Assembly: GCA_017964005.1 (NCBI GenBank)
Contig: JAGCSR010000052.1
Location: 1-42,132, forward strand
Length of the DNA: 42,132 bases
Direction: 5' to 3'
Source of the DNA: Clostridiales bacterium
GTDB taxonomy: Bacteria > Bacillota > Clostridia > Saccharofermentanales > Saccharofermentanaceae
Shown here: piece after piece, positions 17,215-26,749 of the stretch
Layout: each line of letters opens with the position of its first letter
How positions within the stretch are numbered: the stretch's first letter is position 1
Made by a program: the position numbers and the translations under genes
The notes under the pieces: model-generated
The model's input: the letters and a program-made list of their open reading frames with translations, nothing else
Databases searched by the model: none
What the model was told of the DNA's origin: nothing

Positions 17215-18083
17215 TTCTCCTCGCCGGGATTCACATGTACCATGATGTGCTTGACATTGGGGTATTGCTGCTCCACCGCATCGTGGACACTCTCGGCGAT
17301 ATCGTGGGCATCGAGGAGCGACAGGTTCCGGTCAACTGCGATCTCGATCTCTACATAGATCTTGTTGCCGAATTGACGGGTCCTGAGAAGGTCTATCTTC
17401 TCGACTCCCTCCTGTCCTTCGACAAAAGTCTTAAGGTCCTGTTCGAATTCTTTGCCGCCTGATGTATCCAGCATCTTGGCAAGGGCGTCTTTGCCGATAT
17501 CGAACGCGACCTTGAGGATAAAAAGACATATGATAAGGCTTGCCACCGGGTCCATGAAGGGCATCCCTAATCTTGCCAGGAGGATACCCGCAAAAGATCC
17601 GATGGAAGACAGGGCATCGGACCTGTGGTGCCAGGCATCCGCTTTGAACGCGGGGGAATCTATCTTCTTGGCGTAGTGCATCGTGTACCAGAACATCCCT
17701 TCCTTGACGGCGATGGACACAACAGCCGCGATAAGAGGCAGGAGAGTCGGAACTTCGATCTGATCGGGAGACAGGAGCTTTCTTATACCTTCATATCCTA
17801 TCCCTATACCGGTTCCGGCCAGGATAAGACCCAGCACGAGGGATGCCACGCATTCGATCCTCTCGTGGCCGTAGGGGTGCTCTTCGTCTTCGGGGCGCTG
17901 GGCCAGCCTTACGCCCCAATATGCAATAAAAGTCGCGGCAACATCAGACAGGGAATGGACCGCGTCCGACACCATGGCACCGGACTTTCCGAGAAGTCCC
18001 GCAACCAGTTTGAACGCCGCCAGGATCACGTTCCCCAGGATCCCGACGAGAGACAGTTTCTTTACGATCTTTATCTCATCCAT
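17211..18083 (-). CDS. Cation diffusion facilitator (FieF/ZitB-type metal exporter)
   Basis: A 290-residue transporter of usual CDF length with about six membrane helices in the first 200 residues and a cytoplasmic metal-binding tail. The transport-site motifs are SDAVHSLSDV in the second helix and DAWHHRSDALSS in the fifth, the HxxxD pair (in both: H-S-L-S-D and H-H-R-S-D). The HPYGHER loop between helices 2 and 3 is typical. The tail has the family strand pattern (VEIEIAVDRNLSLLDAHDIAESVHDAVE) and ends in HVNP. It should export Zn, Fe, Mn or Co in exchange for protons; the metal is not readable with confidence. GGGAGG precedes the start. Confidence 0.94.
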   Translation of the reverse strand: MDEIKIVKKLSLVGILGNVILAAFKLVAGLLGKSGAMVSDAVHSLSDVAATFIAYWGVRLAQRPEDEEHPYGHERIECVASLVLGLILAGTGIGIGYEGIRKLLSPDQIEVPTLLPLIAAVVSIAVKEGMFWYTMHYAKKIDSPAFKADAWHHRSDALSSIGSFAGILLARLGMPFMDPVASLIICLFILKVAFDIGKDALAKMLDTSGGKEFEQDLKTFVEGQEGVEKIDLLRTRQFGNKIYVEIEIAVDRNLSLLDAHDIAESVHDAVEQQYPNVKHIMVHVNPGEEK

Positions 18084-18402
18084 GTTTATTCCTCCCTAAA
18101 CTCAAGCTGACGCCTTATCTTTTCGGGGTAAAAAAATACACACCCCGGGATATACTACTGTCCCGCAGATGTGCCGTTAGCTTCTTCTGCTGTCATTTAC
18201 ATGACCCGGCCACACAGTGATATAGTCGAACACTGTTGCCTGTTCAGTTTGTACTGTTGACTGCACGTATGTGTTTTGCAGTGCAAAGAGTTTGGATTAT
18301 GGTATCACGGCACGCAAAGGATTGTCAAATTTCAAGAGGGTCTGCAACAATCCTGATCCTTCGATTGTATAATAGGCAGAATCACATCGGAGGATATGAA
18401 CA
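18084..18402. other. Intergenic region with inverted repeats, no gene
   Basis: No coding frame or RNA gene is visible in these 319 bases. CGGGGT (18124-18129) and ACCCCG (18142-18147) form a small hairpin in the exporter leader. ACTGCA (18260-18265) and TGCAGT (18277-18282) form another inverted repeat flanked by TTG and CAA. ACAGTG/CACTGT copies lie near 18210-18230. The right end holds the promoter of the lipoprotein gene. The role of the repeats is unknown; a regulator site is possible. Confidence 0.5.
18368..18373 (+). promoter_or_regulatory. -10 box of the small lipoprotein gene
   Basis: TATAAT lies 29 bases before the start codon, and GGAGG follows at 18389-18393. The -35 is not clear. 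Confidence 0.55.
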
Positions 18403-18864
18403 ATGAGAAAACTTATAGCGGCAATCCTGATACTTGTTATGGGGCTCGGCATGGCAGCATGCAAGAAGAACGACATCAACGTAAAAGAACTCCAAAAGAT
18501 CAACGGCAATATGCTTGAGATACATACTACGCCTCAAGGTCCTATGACAGAAGAGGACTTAGAAATATATTCGACAACAATAACCGTTAAGTATTCGGGA
18601 GAGATCGTCTTCCCGTTCAACGACGGCAACCTCGACCCCAAGATGAAAGATGAGGACTACCAAACAATCTACGGGATCTGCGTTGACGCCGTGAAGACCG
18701 ACAAGTTCCGCGATTATTCCGAGGAGGTCGATGACGGCACCACATACAGCTTCACTTTCTACGATGAGAACGGTGCAGCACATAACTTCTATTCAGGTTA
18801 CATCTACAACAACAAAGAGCTTTCCAAGATCCTTGATATCATCGGAAACTACTCGATAGACTGA
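18403..18864 (+). CDS. Small secreted lipoprotein of unknown function
   Basis: A 153-residue protein with a short signal peptide (MRKLIAAILILVMG) and the lipobox GMAAC, so the mature protein starts at Cys20 and is lipid-anchored outside the membrane. The mature part is Asp/Glu-rich with alternating hydrophobic strands (TITVKYSGEIVF, TTYSFTFYDENG) and a final helix-like segment. I do not recognise a family. A GGAGG site is well placed. It lies 67 bases before galK, which has its own -10 box, so it is probably a separate unit. Confidence 0.82.
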   Translation: MRKLIAAILILVMGLGMAACKKNDINVKELQKINGNMLEIHTTPQGPMTEEDLEIYSTTITVKYSGEIVFPFNDGNLDPKMKDEDYQTIYGICVDAVKTDKFRDYSEEVDDGTTYSFTFYDENGAAHNFYSGYIYNNKELSKILDIIGNYSID

Positions 18865-18904
18865 ATTTTATAAATACGTTATCGACTATTCCTCTCGAAA
18901 AACT

Positions 18905-18910
18905 TATAAT
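18905..18910 (+). promoter_or_regulatory. -10 box of galK-galT
   Basis: TATAAT lies 21 bases before the galK start, with GGGAGGAG between. The -35 is poor, which would fit a regulated promoter. Confidence 0.45.
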
Positions 18911-18931
18911 TCGAATATCGGGAGGAGCGAC

Positions 18932-20218
18932 ATGACGGATCTTACTTCTACAGACTACAAAGACATATATGTCACGGATGAAGCGGCAGAAGCGCAGCCT
19001 GCAAGGTATGCTTCTGCCGTGAAGTCTTTCCTGGAAATATTCGGCGGAACAGAAGAAGACATAAGGATCTTCTCGGCCCCGGGAAGATCTGAGATCGGAG
19101 GCAACCATACCGACCACCAAAACGGACAGGTCCTGGCAACTTCCGTAAACCGCGATGCGATAGCGATCACTCGCAAGACCTGTGGCAATGTGATAAGGGT
19201 GCATGCGGAAGGATTTGACCCGGTAGAGATCCTAACGGATGATCTTGCAGCCCGCGAAGAAGAACGGGGCAGCACTGCAGCGCTTGTAAGAGGAGTCTTG
19301 TACTCCTTATGTTCCGGCAGGAACTATGAACTCGAAGGTTTTGATGCTTATATAACAAGCGATGTCCTGATAGGCGCCGGACTGTCGTCTTCTGCGGCTT
19401 TCGAGACATTGATCGGAACAATAGTCTCCGGGCTTTACAACGGCATGAAGATAGATCCCGTTACCATCGCTATGGCGGGGCAGGAAGCCGAGAATGAGTT
19501 TTTCGGGAAACCGTGCGGGCTCATGGATCAGATGGCAAGTTCAGTCGGCGGGATGGTCTTTATTGACTTTAAAGATCCTAAAGCACCTGTCGTGCGGCAA
19601 ATCGAATTCGATCTCGATGAGGTCGGATACGCGCTATGCATCACAGATACCAAAGGGTCTCACGCGGACCTTACCTCAGACTATGCAGCGATCCCTGAGG
19701 AGATGACAAAGATCGCAAGGCTCCTCGGGCAGGATAAGCTCAGAGGGATCACAATAAACGACATCATAGGCAATATGGACACATTACGGGCAGAAGCAGG
19801 AGACCGCGCAGTGCTGCGGGCGATCCACTTCACACAGGAGAATGAACGGGCCGCCCTGGAAGCCGACGCTTTGGAAAGAGGTGACATATCTTCTTTCATT
19901 GCCCTTGTCCGCAAGTCCGGCGACTCGTCTTATAAGTATCTTCAGAATGTTTATTCCGATTCAAAACCCAAAATACAGAATGTGTCATTGGCACTTGCAA
20001 TAAGCGACCTTATCTTGGGAGATGACGAGGCTGCAAGAGTGCACGGCGGAGGATTTGCAGGGACGATACAGGCTTTTGTCCGCAAAGAGAACAAAAACAG
20101 ATATAAAGAATTAATGGATAAGGTGTTCGGCCAAGGGTCCTGTGAGATCATAAGCATAAGACGGTACGGCGGGATCGAATCGGCACCGGAAGGTATAAGG
20201 GTATGTCCGGCAAAATGA
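18932..20218 (+). CDS. galK: Galactokinase
   Basis: A 428-residue GHMP kinase that phosphorylates galactose at C1 with ATP, the first step of the Leloir pathway. The galactokinase signature appears as GRSEIGGNHTDHQNG (near residue 52-66), a variant of GRxNxIGEHTDY found in Clostridia. The ATP-binding GHMP motif is VLIGAGLSSSAAFE near 145-158. The C-terminal motif is RVHGGGFAGTIQAFV. The catalytic Asp region is CGLMDQMASSVGG. GGGAGGAG precedes the ATG. The end overlaps galT, so the two enzymes are translated together. No galE or galM is nearby. Confidence 0.95.
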   Translation: MTDLTSTDYKDIYVTDEAAEAQPARYASAVKSFLEIFGGTEEDIRIFSAPGRSEIGGNHTDHQNGQVLATSVNRDAIAITRKTCGNVIRVHAEGFDPVEILTDDLAAREEERGSTAALVRGVLYSLCSGRNYELEGFDAYITSDVLIGAGLSSSAAFETLIGTIVSGLYNGMKIDPVTIAMAGQEAENEFFGKPCGLMDQMASSVGGMVFIDFKDPKAPVVRQIEFDLDEVGYALCITDTKGSHADLTSDYAAIPEEMTKIARLLGQDKLRGITINDIIGNMDTLRAEAGDRAVLRAIHFTQENERAALEADALERGDISSFIALVRKSGDSSYKYLQNVYSDSKPKIQNVSLALAISDLILGDDEAARVHGGGFAGTIQAFVRKENKNRYKELMDKVFGQGSCEIISIRRYGGIESAPEGIRVCPAK

Positions 20219-21717
20219 ATATCTTTACATACATAACCGAACTTGCAGATTACGGCACAGCAAGCGGCATAACAGACAGACGCGACAGGACATATGTGAT
20301 CAATTCCCTTCTTGCCGCACTTGACCTGACCTGCTATCAGGCACCTGATACGATGCCTCCCGCAAGACCTCTTCACCTCATACTGGAAGACATTATCTCC
20401 TTCGCTGCCGGGAACGGGATAATACCCTCCGATTCTTCTGCCAACCGCGACCTCTTCGACACCATGCTCATGGGGATACTGACCCCTGCTCCTTCGGTTG
20501 TAGAGGAAACCTTCCGTAAGCTTTATTCCGAAGACCCTGTGAAAGCGACTGACCGGTTCTACGATCTATGCCGGAAGACCAATTACATCAGGATTGACCG
20601 CATCGCACGGGATATAAAGTGGAAAGCACCGACTGAATACGGGAATCTCGATATAACCGTAAATTTGAGCAAACCCGAGAAAGATCCCAGGGACATAGAG
20701 GCCGCAGGCAAGATACAGAGTTCTTCTTACCCCAAGTGTCTCCTGTGTCCCGAGAACGAAGGATACCGAGGAACCATTTCTCATCCTGCAAGGCAAAACC
20801 TCAGGCTGATCCCCGTTACTCTTCAGGGTGAAGAATACTTCCTTCAGTACTCGCCATATATCTACTACAACGAGCATTGCATAATCATCAATAAAGATCA
20901 TATTCCCATGAAGATCGACCGGGATACGATGGCAAAGCTTTTGGACTTTGTGAGACTCTTTCCCCACTACACGGCAGGATCCAATGCGGACCTTCCCATC
21001 GTCGGAGGTTCGATCTTAAGCCACGACCATTTCCAGGGCGGTCGCTACGAATTCCCGATGGCAAGAGCTCCCATGGAAGAGATGTTCACTGTCAAAGGAT
21101 TCGACAACATTACGGCAGGGACAGTCAAATGGCCGATGTCGGTAATAAGGCTCCAAGGTGACGACCCGGAGGACATGGTTTCCTGCGCAGAACGTATCCT
21201 TAACGCATGGATATCCTACACTGATGAAGACACCTTCATCTACGCATACTCGGAAGACGGAACCCGTCACAACACGATAACCCCGATAGCAAGAAGAACG
21301 GAGGATCTTAAGTACGAACTGGACCTTGTCTTAAGGAATAACATCACGACCGAAGAGCACCCCCTCGGAGTATTCCACCCCCATGCAGAATACCATCACA
21401 TAAAGAAAGAGAATATCGGTCTCATAGAAGTCATGGGACTTGCAGTCCTTCCGGGAAGACTTGCGTCAGAGATGGAATATCTGACCGAGGCGCTCCTCGA
21501 GGGAAGCGATATCAGCTCGATAGAAGTTATCGCCAAACACGCGCAGTGGGTATCCGGTTGGAGGGACGATTACGACCTGTCGGATAAAGATAAGATAGAG
21601 AATGCGATAAGACGTGAGATCGGAATTTCTTTCGCCCGGATTCTCGAATGCTGCGGTGTATTCAAAAGAAATCCTGAAGGCCGGCAGGCTCTTGGAAGAT
21701 TCATCGGAAGCATCTGA
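20203..21717 (+). CDS. galT: UDP-glucose--hexose-1-phosphate uridylyltransferase, class II
   Basis: A 504-residue enzyme of the Firmicutes GalT type, longer than the E. coli class and without obvious zinc site spacing. It swaps UMP between UDP-glucose and galactose-1-phosphate, after galK. Conserved segments include CLLCPENEGY near residue 185, GGSILSHDHFQGGRYEFPM near 270, and HPHAEYHHIKKENIGLIEVMGLAVLPGRL near 385-415. The start is uncertain. The ATG at 20203 gives a 16-base overlap with galK; the ATG at 20215, four codons later, would give the classic ATGA overlap. Both have purine-rich sites. No terminator is evident after it. Confidence 0.94.
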   Translation: MSGKMNIFTYITELADYGTASGITDRRDRTYVINSLLAALDLTCYQAPDTMPPARPLHLILEDIISFAAGNGIIPSDSSANRDLFDTMLMGILTPAPSVVEETFRKLYSEDPVKATDRFYDLCRKTNYIRIDRIARDIKWKAPTEYGNLDITVNLSKPEKDPRDIEAAGKIQSSSYPKCLLCPENEGYRGTISHPARQNLRLIPVTLQGEEYFLQYSPYIYYNEHCIIINKDHIPMKIDRDTMAKLLDFVRLFPHYTAGSNADLPIVGGSILSHDHFQGGRYEFPMARAPMEEMFTVKGFDNITAGTVKWPMSVIRLQGDDPEDMVSCAERILNAWISYTDEDTFIYAYSEDGTRHNTITPIARRTEDLKYELDLVLRNNITTEEHPLGVFHPHAEYHHIKKENIGLIEVMGLAVLPGRLASEMEYLTEALLEGSDISSIEVIAKHAQWVSGWRDDYDLSDKDKIENAIRREIGISFARILECCGVFKRNPEGRQALGRFIGSI

Positions 21718-21735
21718 TACGAAGACTGCAAAAGG

Positions 21736-22185
21736 TCAAAGATCCATCCCCATAAAAACATCGGCATGGATATTGTCGTTATAGCGTTCGATATTCACAA
21801 AACCCGTCCGCTCGTACAGTCTCAGAGCGTCCTTATACTGTGACATCGAATCGAGGACCATCCTTTTGTACCCTGATCTTTTGGCAGATTCGACCGCCTT
21901 ATCCATCAGGAGCCTTCCTAAGCCTTTGCCCCGGTAACTTTGGTCAAGATACATGGCCTTAAGTTCGACCGTATCGTCGCTGATCTTCTTAAGACCGACC
22001 GTCCCTACCAACTGATCCTCGTCCATGAGACAATAGAAAGCATCGAATGAAGACCCGATGTCGTTATAGAAACCGTGGCGCCCCGAAGGTTCGAACGTCT
22101 TGCCCAGTTCCTGAAAGCACCTGCCGGTAAAATCAAATACCTGCTGTTTATATCTGTCCTCGAAAAGCACTGTCCTGATGTCCAT
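21736..22185 (-). CDS. GNAT-family N-acetyltransferase
   Basis: A 149-residue single-domain acetyltransferase. The acetyl-CoA loop reads DQSYRGKGLGRLLMDKAVESAKRSGY, with the Q/RxxGxG/A motif, and the C-terminal part ends with ALRLYERTGFV, a common GNAT pattern. The substrate is unknown. AGAGG precedes the ATG. It starts 15 bases after the stop of the MATE exporter gene on the same strand, so the two may form an operon; exporters paired with acetyltransferases can relate to drug or metabolite detoxification, which is only a guess here. Confidence 0.88.
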   Translation of the reverse strand: MDIRTVLFEDRYKQQVFDFTGRCFQELGKTFEPSGRHGFYNDIGSSFDAFYCLMDEDQLVGTVGLKKISDDTVELKAMYLDQSYRGKGLGRLLMDKAVESAKRSGYKRMVLDSMSQYKDALRLYERTGFVNIERYNDNIHADVFMGMDL

Positions 22186-22200
22186 ATCCTCTTACCCCGA

Positions 22201-23601
22201 TCACTTGGGATTCGACACGATATTCTGCGCCCAGTTCAGTTTCTTGATAAAGATAAGAGAAAGGACCGCCTTAACTATATCCGAGCAGTTCGTCAGCGCG
22301 AAAACGGTAAGTATAGGAAGTGTCGTAAAATGTGACAATGTATAGGCTATGGGGATATATAAGACCCACTGAAGGCCGGAATCGAAGATAAAGGTAAGCC
22401 ATGTCTTGCCACCCGACCTCAGCGCAAAATAGGAAGAGTGGGCGATCCCCTGGAACGGGACAAAGCATGCGGCGATAAGGATGAGCCTGACCGCCAGATC
22501 CTTAACCTGCGGTTCGGTGTTATATATGTTCGGGAAGGGATGCGCACAGAGCGCCATCAGGGAAGCGGATACGATGCATATCAGGACCGTGCAGAAGATC
22601 AGCTTGATGGTCGTCTCCTTAGCTTCTTTTATCTTGTTGGCGCCGAGCATCGGTCCGATGATGATGGACACGGCAGAACCCATCGCAAGGAAGAATACAT
22701 TGAATACATTTGCGATGGAAGAGTTGATGTTGAGCGCCGCTATTGCAGAGATCCCTCTCGTTGAATAACACTGCATCGCGACAGTGATGGATATGACCCA
22801 AAGCGCTTCGTTGGCAACCAAAGGAAGACCTTTTACGATGATGCCGCGAAGTAAGGACAGCGGTATCCTGAACGTCTTATACGCATATTCCGTGAACGGG
22901 AATCTTTTGGCTTTGATATGTGTATATGCAACATTAAGCAGGCACTCGACAAACCTCGCGATGACGGTAGCGATCGCAGCGCCCCTGACTCCGAGCGCCG
23001 GGAACCCTAAGTTGCCGAAGATAAGAAGCCAGTTTAAGACAAGGTCCGTCAACACAGCGATCATGCCGGTGATCATGGGCGGTATCGTAACCCTGTTCTC
23101 ACGGATGGTCGAAGAATAGCACATCGCCATCCCGAGGAAGGGCAATCCGTACAGCATTATATAAAGGTAATCCCATGCGGAATTCGCGGTCGCGACAACG
23201 TCCCCGATACCGTCAGTCGAATCGTATATATACAGGGATATCAGATCCTTGCCGAATATAAGGAAAGTGGCGATTGATACGACCGTAACTACCGTGCAGA
23301 TATAGAGTTTCATCCTGAACGCGGCAGCCATTCCCTTGTAATCTCCCTTGCCGAAGAACTGCGCGCTGAAGATACCGGCTCCGGAGACCGCGCCGAAGCA
23401 TACGATAAGGAACACGAACAAGAGATTGTTCGCGATCGATACGCCGGTCATGTCGTCCGTTCCCATCTGTCCGACCATGATATTATCCAGAAGGCCCACA
23501 ACACTTGTCAGGGCATTCTGGAGCATGATCGGAATGGATATGCGGATAAGAGTCTTGTAGAACTTCTTATCTCCGATAAATCTTCTTAAGTTTAATGTCA
23601 T
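22201..23601 (-). CDS. MATE-family efflux transporter
   Basis: A 466-residue protein with about twelve membrane helices in two halves, as usual for MATE exporters driven by Na+ or H+. The N-terminal half has RISIPIMLQNALTSVVGLLDNIMVGQMGTD, typical of helix 1 and the following loop. The start at 23601 is preferred over an in-frame ATG at 23634, because that earlier ATG overlaps the -10 box TATAAT. The substrate cannot be read; members export cationic drugs, flavins or metabolites. A GNAT gene follows 15 bases downstream. Confidence 0.93.
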   Translation of the reverse strand: MTLNLRRFIGDKKFYKTLIRISIPIMLQNALTSVVGLLDNIMVGQMGTDDMTGVSIANNLLFVFLIVCFGAVSGAGIFSAQFFGKGDYKGMAAAFRMKLYICTVVTVVSIATFLIFGKDLISLYIYDSTDGIGDVVATANSAWDYLYIMLYGLPFLGMAMCYSSTIRENRVTIPPMITGMIAVLTDLVLNWLLIFGNLGFPALGVRGAAIATVIARFVECLLNVAYTHIKAKRFPFTEYAYKTFRIPLSLLRGIIVKGLPLVANEALWVISITVAMQCYSTRGISAIAALNINSSIANVFNVFFLAMGSAVSIIIGPMLGANKIKEAKETTIKLIFCTVLICIVSASLMALCAHPFPNIYNTEPQVKDLAVRLILIAACFVPFQGIAHSSYFALRSGGKTWLTFIFDSGLQWVLYIPIAYTLSHFTTLPILTVFALTNCSDIVKAVLSLIFIKKLNWAQNIVSNPK

Positions 23602-23632
23602 GATCCCCACCGGATATTTTGATAACCGGGAC

Positions 23633-23641
23633 ATTATATCA
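23633..23641 (-). promoter_or_regulatory. Extended -10 promoter of the MATE gene
   Basis: TGA-TATAAT on the minus strand, 31 bases upstream of the chosen start codon, is a consensus extended -10. No -35 is evident. Confidence 0.6.
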
Positions 23642-23708
23642 GATCATACTGCCCGATCTCTATACCCTGTGGATAAAACGGAATAAAAACTTTTCGAGCA
23701 CAATAAGA

Positions 23709-24167
23709 TCAAAGATCCTTGGCAAAACAGACAGCACCTTCGAGCTTATCGTAGGGCGGGTAATTGTCGATCAAGATATAGCCGCACTTTGTGTAAAGAT
23801 GAACCGCGTCTTCCATCTGCGGTCTTGTCTGGAGAACCGCGCGCTTGAATCCGAGTTCACGGGCTTTGGCTTCGATGGCATCCATCATCTCCGATGCTAT
23901 ACGGTTGCCCCTAAGTTCCGGCTCTACCCAGACTCTTTTTATCTCAACATCGGAACCTGAATATGCTTTGAGTCCCGCGCATCCAGCAGGCTTTCCTTCA
24001 ACGTATGCTATCAACACATCGGAAATACTCTCCGATATGTTATAAGGGACAAACGCCTCACGATTCTTAAGGCCTCCGACTATGCTGCTGTAATAGTCTT
24101 CAGTCTTAAGATAAAACTTATGGAATTCTTCATCGTTTCCGTCTGTCCATTTGTACTCTGTTCTCAT
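23709..24167 (-). CDS. GNAT-family N-acetyltransferase coupled to the ATP-grasp protein
   Basis: A 152-residue acetyltransferase with the acetyl-CoA loop VEPELRGNRIASEMMDAIEAKARELGF and a CGY segment near the end. It resembles the group of small GNATs of unknown substrate. Its ATG overlaps the stop of the upstream ATP-grasp gene (ATGA), and CAGGAG lies inside that gene's end, so translation is coupled. This suggests that the two products act in the same process, but the acceptor is unknown. An acetylated small molecule or protein made or used by the ATP-grasp enzyme is one possibility. Confidence 0.88.
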   Translation of the reverse strand: MRTEYKWTDGNDEEFHKFYLKTEDYYSSIVGGLKNREAFVPYNISESISDVLIAYVEGKPAGCAGLKAYSGSDVEIKRVWVEPELRGNRIASEMMDAIEAKARELGFKRAVLQTRPQMEDAVHLYTKCGYILIDNYPPYDKLEGAVCFAKDL

Positions 24168-26749
24168 TGTTCAATCTCCTGACAAGTGATCAGCAGGTGC
24201 TCTTCCGATATGTCATTATAGACTTTGCATCCCCTTGCGGATACATCATATACATGGACTATATCCGAGAGAGGGAATTCATCTTCGAACTCTTCTGTAA
24301 GATCCGGAGATGACGTAAGTTTATCGGGGTGGAAATGAATGGTCTTGGCATCGTTGAATACTGCCGTGTAGAGGATCTCGGCTTCCACAAGGTCTTGGAA
24401 TATATGGCTTCCGTACGACAGTTCAGGGTTATACCCGGCCCTTGATTCTTCGGTCTCGCAGATGATCTCGAAAGCGCTTATATCCGAGAAAGCCGTGGGC
24501 ACACCAAGCTCGGGGGATGTGGTTCCCACGCGCCCCGGAACGATGAGCATCATGTGCTTGCCGAGGTTCCTGTAGTGCCAGTTGAGCCTGCCTATGAGCC
24601 TTGCGACTGCGGGCTTATCCTTATAGGGCATGTTGTAGTAGTTGACCGCGTCAACATAGACGATGATGTCAAGTTCCGTGGCTTTCGACATACCCATGGA
24701 AGATCCGCGGCTCTCCAGTAGGATCTCATCTTCCGGGATCCCTTCTGGGATAACGGTCCCTGCGGAGGTCTTCTGGATCTGAAGCGGCCTGCATTGCAGT
24801 AGGTCTATGGAATACTCGCCGTTCTCAGACAGATTGATGGTAAATTCGGTATCAACGGGATAATCATATTCGTCCTGGATACAGCGGAGCATGCGCTTCA
24901 TCTGCTCCATAAGTTCCTTGTTGGCAACAAGACCTTTACAGGATATGAACTTGACCTGCTGCGGCCTTCCCATCTCCCTGAGCCTCATCTCAGCCTCGTA
25001 ATCGTGCTCCAACAATATCTGTTCCAGGTATTTGGGAACATCCTGCTCCATCTTGTAGTAAGGAAGCTTCTCCAAAGTGTGGGAGGTCATGTTGATGACC
25101 TCGGCTTTGCCCTGCGAGAACTTGTGCTTATCCGCAGAAGAGGAATACAAAGTCTTCTCCGGCATATCAAGATTTACGATCCTCGGATACGACCCTTCCG
25201 TCCTGTCAACGGCGGACGTACCAAGCCCCATTACGAGCCTCAGCATTCCTTCTTCCGGATCCGAATCCTTCATCACCCTGTATGGGCTGTAGGAATAACC
25301 GACACCTGCGGCACACGGCATGTAGTACGGACCGTAGTAGGATCCCGACACACGCTGGATCAGAAGCGCCATCTGTTCGTCACGTTTATCAAGACCGCGC
25401 CTCTTACGGTAGTCAAGAGCGGACAGGCTCATTGAACTTGCGTATACCGTCTTGATCGCGTTCTCGAATTCGGCGAGCCTCTCTTCGGGACTTCCCCTGT
25501 TGATACAGAAGACCGATTCGTATTTGCCCGCGAAAGCATTGCCGAACCCGTCCTCCAAGATACTGCTGGAACGTATGATATACGGGTCCTGTCCGTAGTA
25601 TTCGATTATCCTTACGAACCTCTCCTTCATGCCGGGGGAGAATTCCCCTTCCATGATCTTCTTTCCGAACTCCGCCGCAAGCTCAAAATACCCTTCATCC
25701 GTTCTTTGCTTTATGCGAAGATCCCAAAGATTATTGTCAACGATATATGTGTAATACAGGTCCGATCCGACGTAGAAAGAATCGTGGGGTTCCAACACAT
25801 CTGCTATATCGGGTTCGTTATTCCTTACTATGGCTCTGGCCAGGAGCATTCCGCATGCCTTGCCTCCGATCATGCCCGTTCCGATCATGTGGTCCCTTAC
25901 CGCAAAATAATCTTTGGGCGTAAAATTCTTCTTCACCATCTGACGCATCTTGTCGTCTCGGGTCATCATGATATCGCACATCCTGTTGCAGTCTTCCGTA
26001 ATATCGGCATCGCTGTCATAGAGTATCTTCGTACGATCGAAAAACCTGTCCCAGGAATCCCGGAACTGTTCATCGGAGGAGCGCTGAACCTGCCCTAATA
26101 TCTGATAGAATCTGCTCGACTTTACACCGTCAAGTATGGGCCGGAACTTACCGGTATCAGGTTCATATGTATGCGGCAGGAACATGGTATCCGAATTGCG
26201 GTTCCAGACTTTTCGCGGACGGACATAAACATTCTTTTTGTCGGAATACACATCGATAAAGAGCTGTGTAGTATTAAGGATCTTATTGACCGCTTGAACG
26301 GAATGCTTGCCCCTTATTATCGGAAAGAAAGCAACCGTATCCAGAATGAACAGGAAAGGGCACGTAACCCTGAAGAAATTCCCCATCATCAGATCCGTCG
26401 CCCACGCAGCCTGAAGCTCCGACAGGCAATCGAAAACATAGAATGCGTCAAAGCCCTCTTTCTCAATGACGTTATGTATATCGACAGTGAACGTCTCGAA
26501 TCTGTGGGACAGAGCGATGGGCACAGTCTTGACTTCCGGACGGTCCTCGATCAACGGTTCGTGACTTGCGAACCTGAAATAAATAATATTGCGCTTATCG
26601 CGGATCGCCTGTTCCACATACGGTTCCATGAACAGTTTAAACTGCGCAAGTTCCGACACGCGCCAAACCACATTATCACCGAGCCTTATGTTGTCGAACG
26701 CCGTATCCATCTCGGGGATGCCGCTCAAGATCCTGTCAAATGCCGCCAT
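24164..26749 (-). CDS. Large PEP-synthase-like ATP-grasp protein without a recognisable phosphohistidine domain
   Basis: An 861-residue protein. Residues 1-230 resemble a RecA/KaiC-type domain (GIPEMDTAFDNIRLGDNVVW) without a usable Walker A; a hydrophobic strand ending in Asp (DAFYVFDCLSEL) could be a Walker B remnant. Residues 285-670 are a PEP/pyruvate-binding ATP-grasp domain as in PEP synthase: MIGGKACGMLLA (nucleotide Lys), YIIRSSSILEDGFGNAFAGKYESVF and the closing LLQCRPLQ. The remaining 190 residues contain no phospho-His swivel motif and no PEP-binding TIM barrel. It therefore probably transfers phosphate to, or ligates, an unknown substrate. GGGAGG precedes the start, and a terminator hairpin lies just upstream of it. 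Confidence 0.85.
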   Translation of the reverse strand: MAAFDRILSGIPEMDTAFDNIRLGDNVVWRVSELAQFKLFMEPYVEQAIRDKRNIIYFRFASHEPLIEDRPEVKTVPIALSHRFETFTVDIHNVIEKEGFDAFYVFDCLSELQAAWATDLMMGNFFRVTCPFLFILDTVAFFPIIRGKHSVQAVNKILNTTQLFIDVYSDKKNVYVRPRKVWNRNSDTMFLPHTYEPDTGKFRPILDGVKSSRFYQILGQVQRSSDEQFRDSWDRFFDRTKILYDSDADITEDCNRMCDIMMTRDDKMRQMVKKNFTPKDYFAVRDHMIGTGMIGGKACGMLLARAIVRNNEPDIADVLEPHDSFYVGSDLYYTYIVDNNLWDLRIKQRTDEGYFELAAEFGKKIMEGEFSPGMKERFVRIIEYYGQDPYIIRSSSILEDGFGNAFAGKYESVFCINRGSPEERLAEFENAIKTVYASSMSLSALDYRKRRGLDKRDEQMALLIQRVSGSYYGPYYMPCAAGVGYSYSPYRVMKDSDPEEGMLRLVMGLGTSAVDRTEGSYPRIVNLDMPEKTLYSSSADKHKFSQGKAEVINMTSHTLEKLPYYKMEQDVPKYLEQILLEHDYEAEMRLREMGRPQQVKFISCKGLVANKELMEQMKRMLRCIQDEYDYPVDTEFTINLSENGEYSIDLLQCRPLQIQKTSAGTVIPEGIPEDEILLESRGSSMGMSKATELDIIVYVDAVNYYNMPYKDKPAVARLIGRLNWHYRNLGKHMMLIVPGRVGTTSPELGVPTAFSDISAFEIICETEESRAGYNPELSYGSHIFQDLVEAEILYTAVFNDAKTIHFHPDKLTSSPDLTEEFEDEFPLSDIVHVYDVSARGCKVYNDISEEHLLITCQEIEQ

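Noticed and set aside
23602..23634. Upstream in-frame ATG as the MATE start
   Set aside because: It overlaps the -10 box TATAAT, so it could not be on the transcript.
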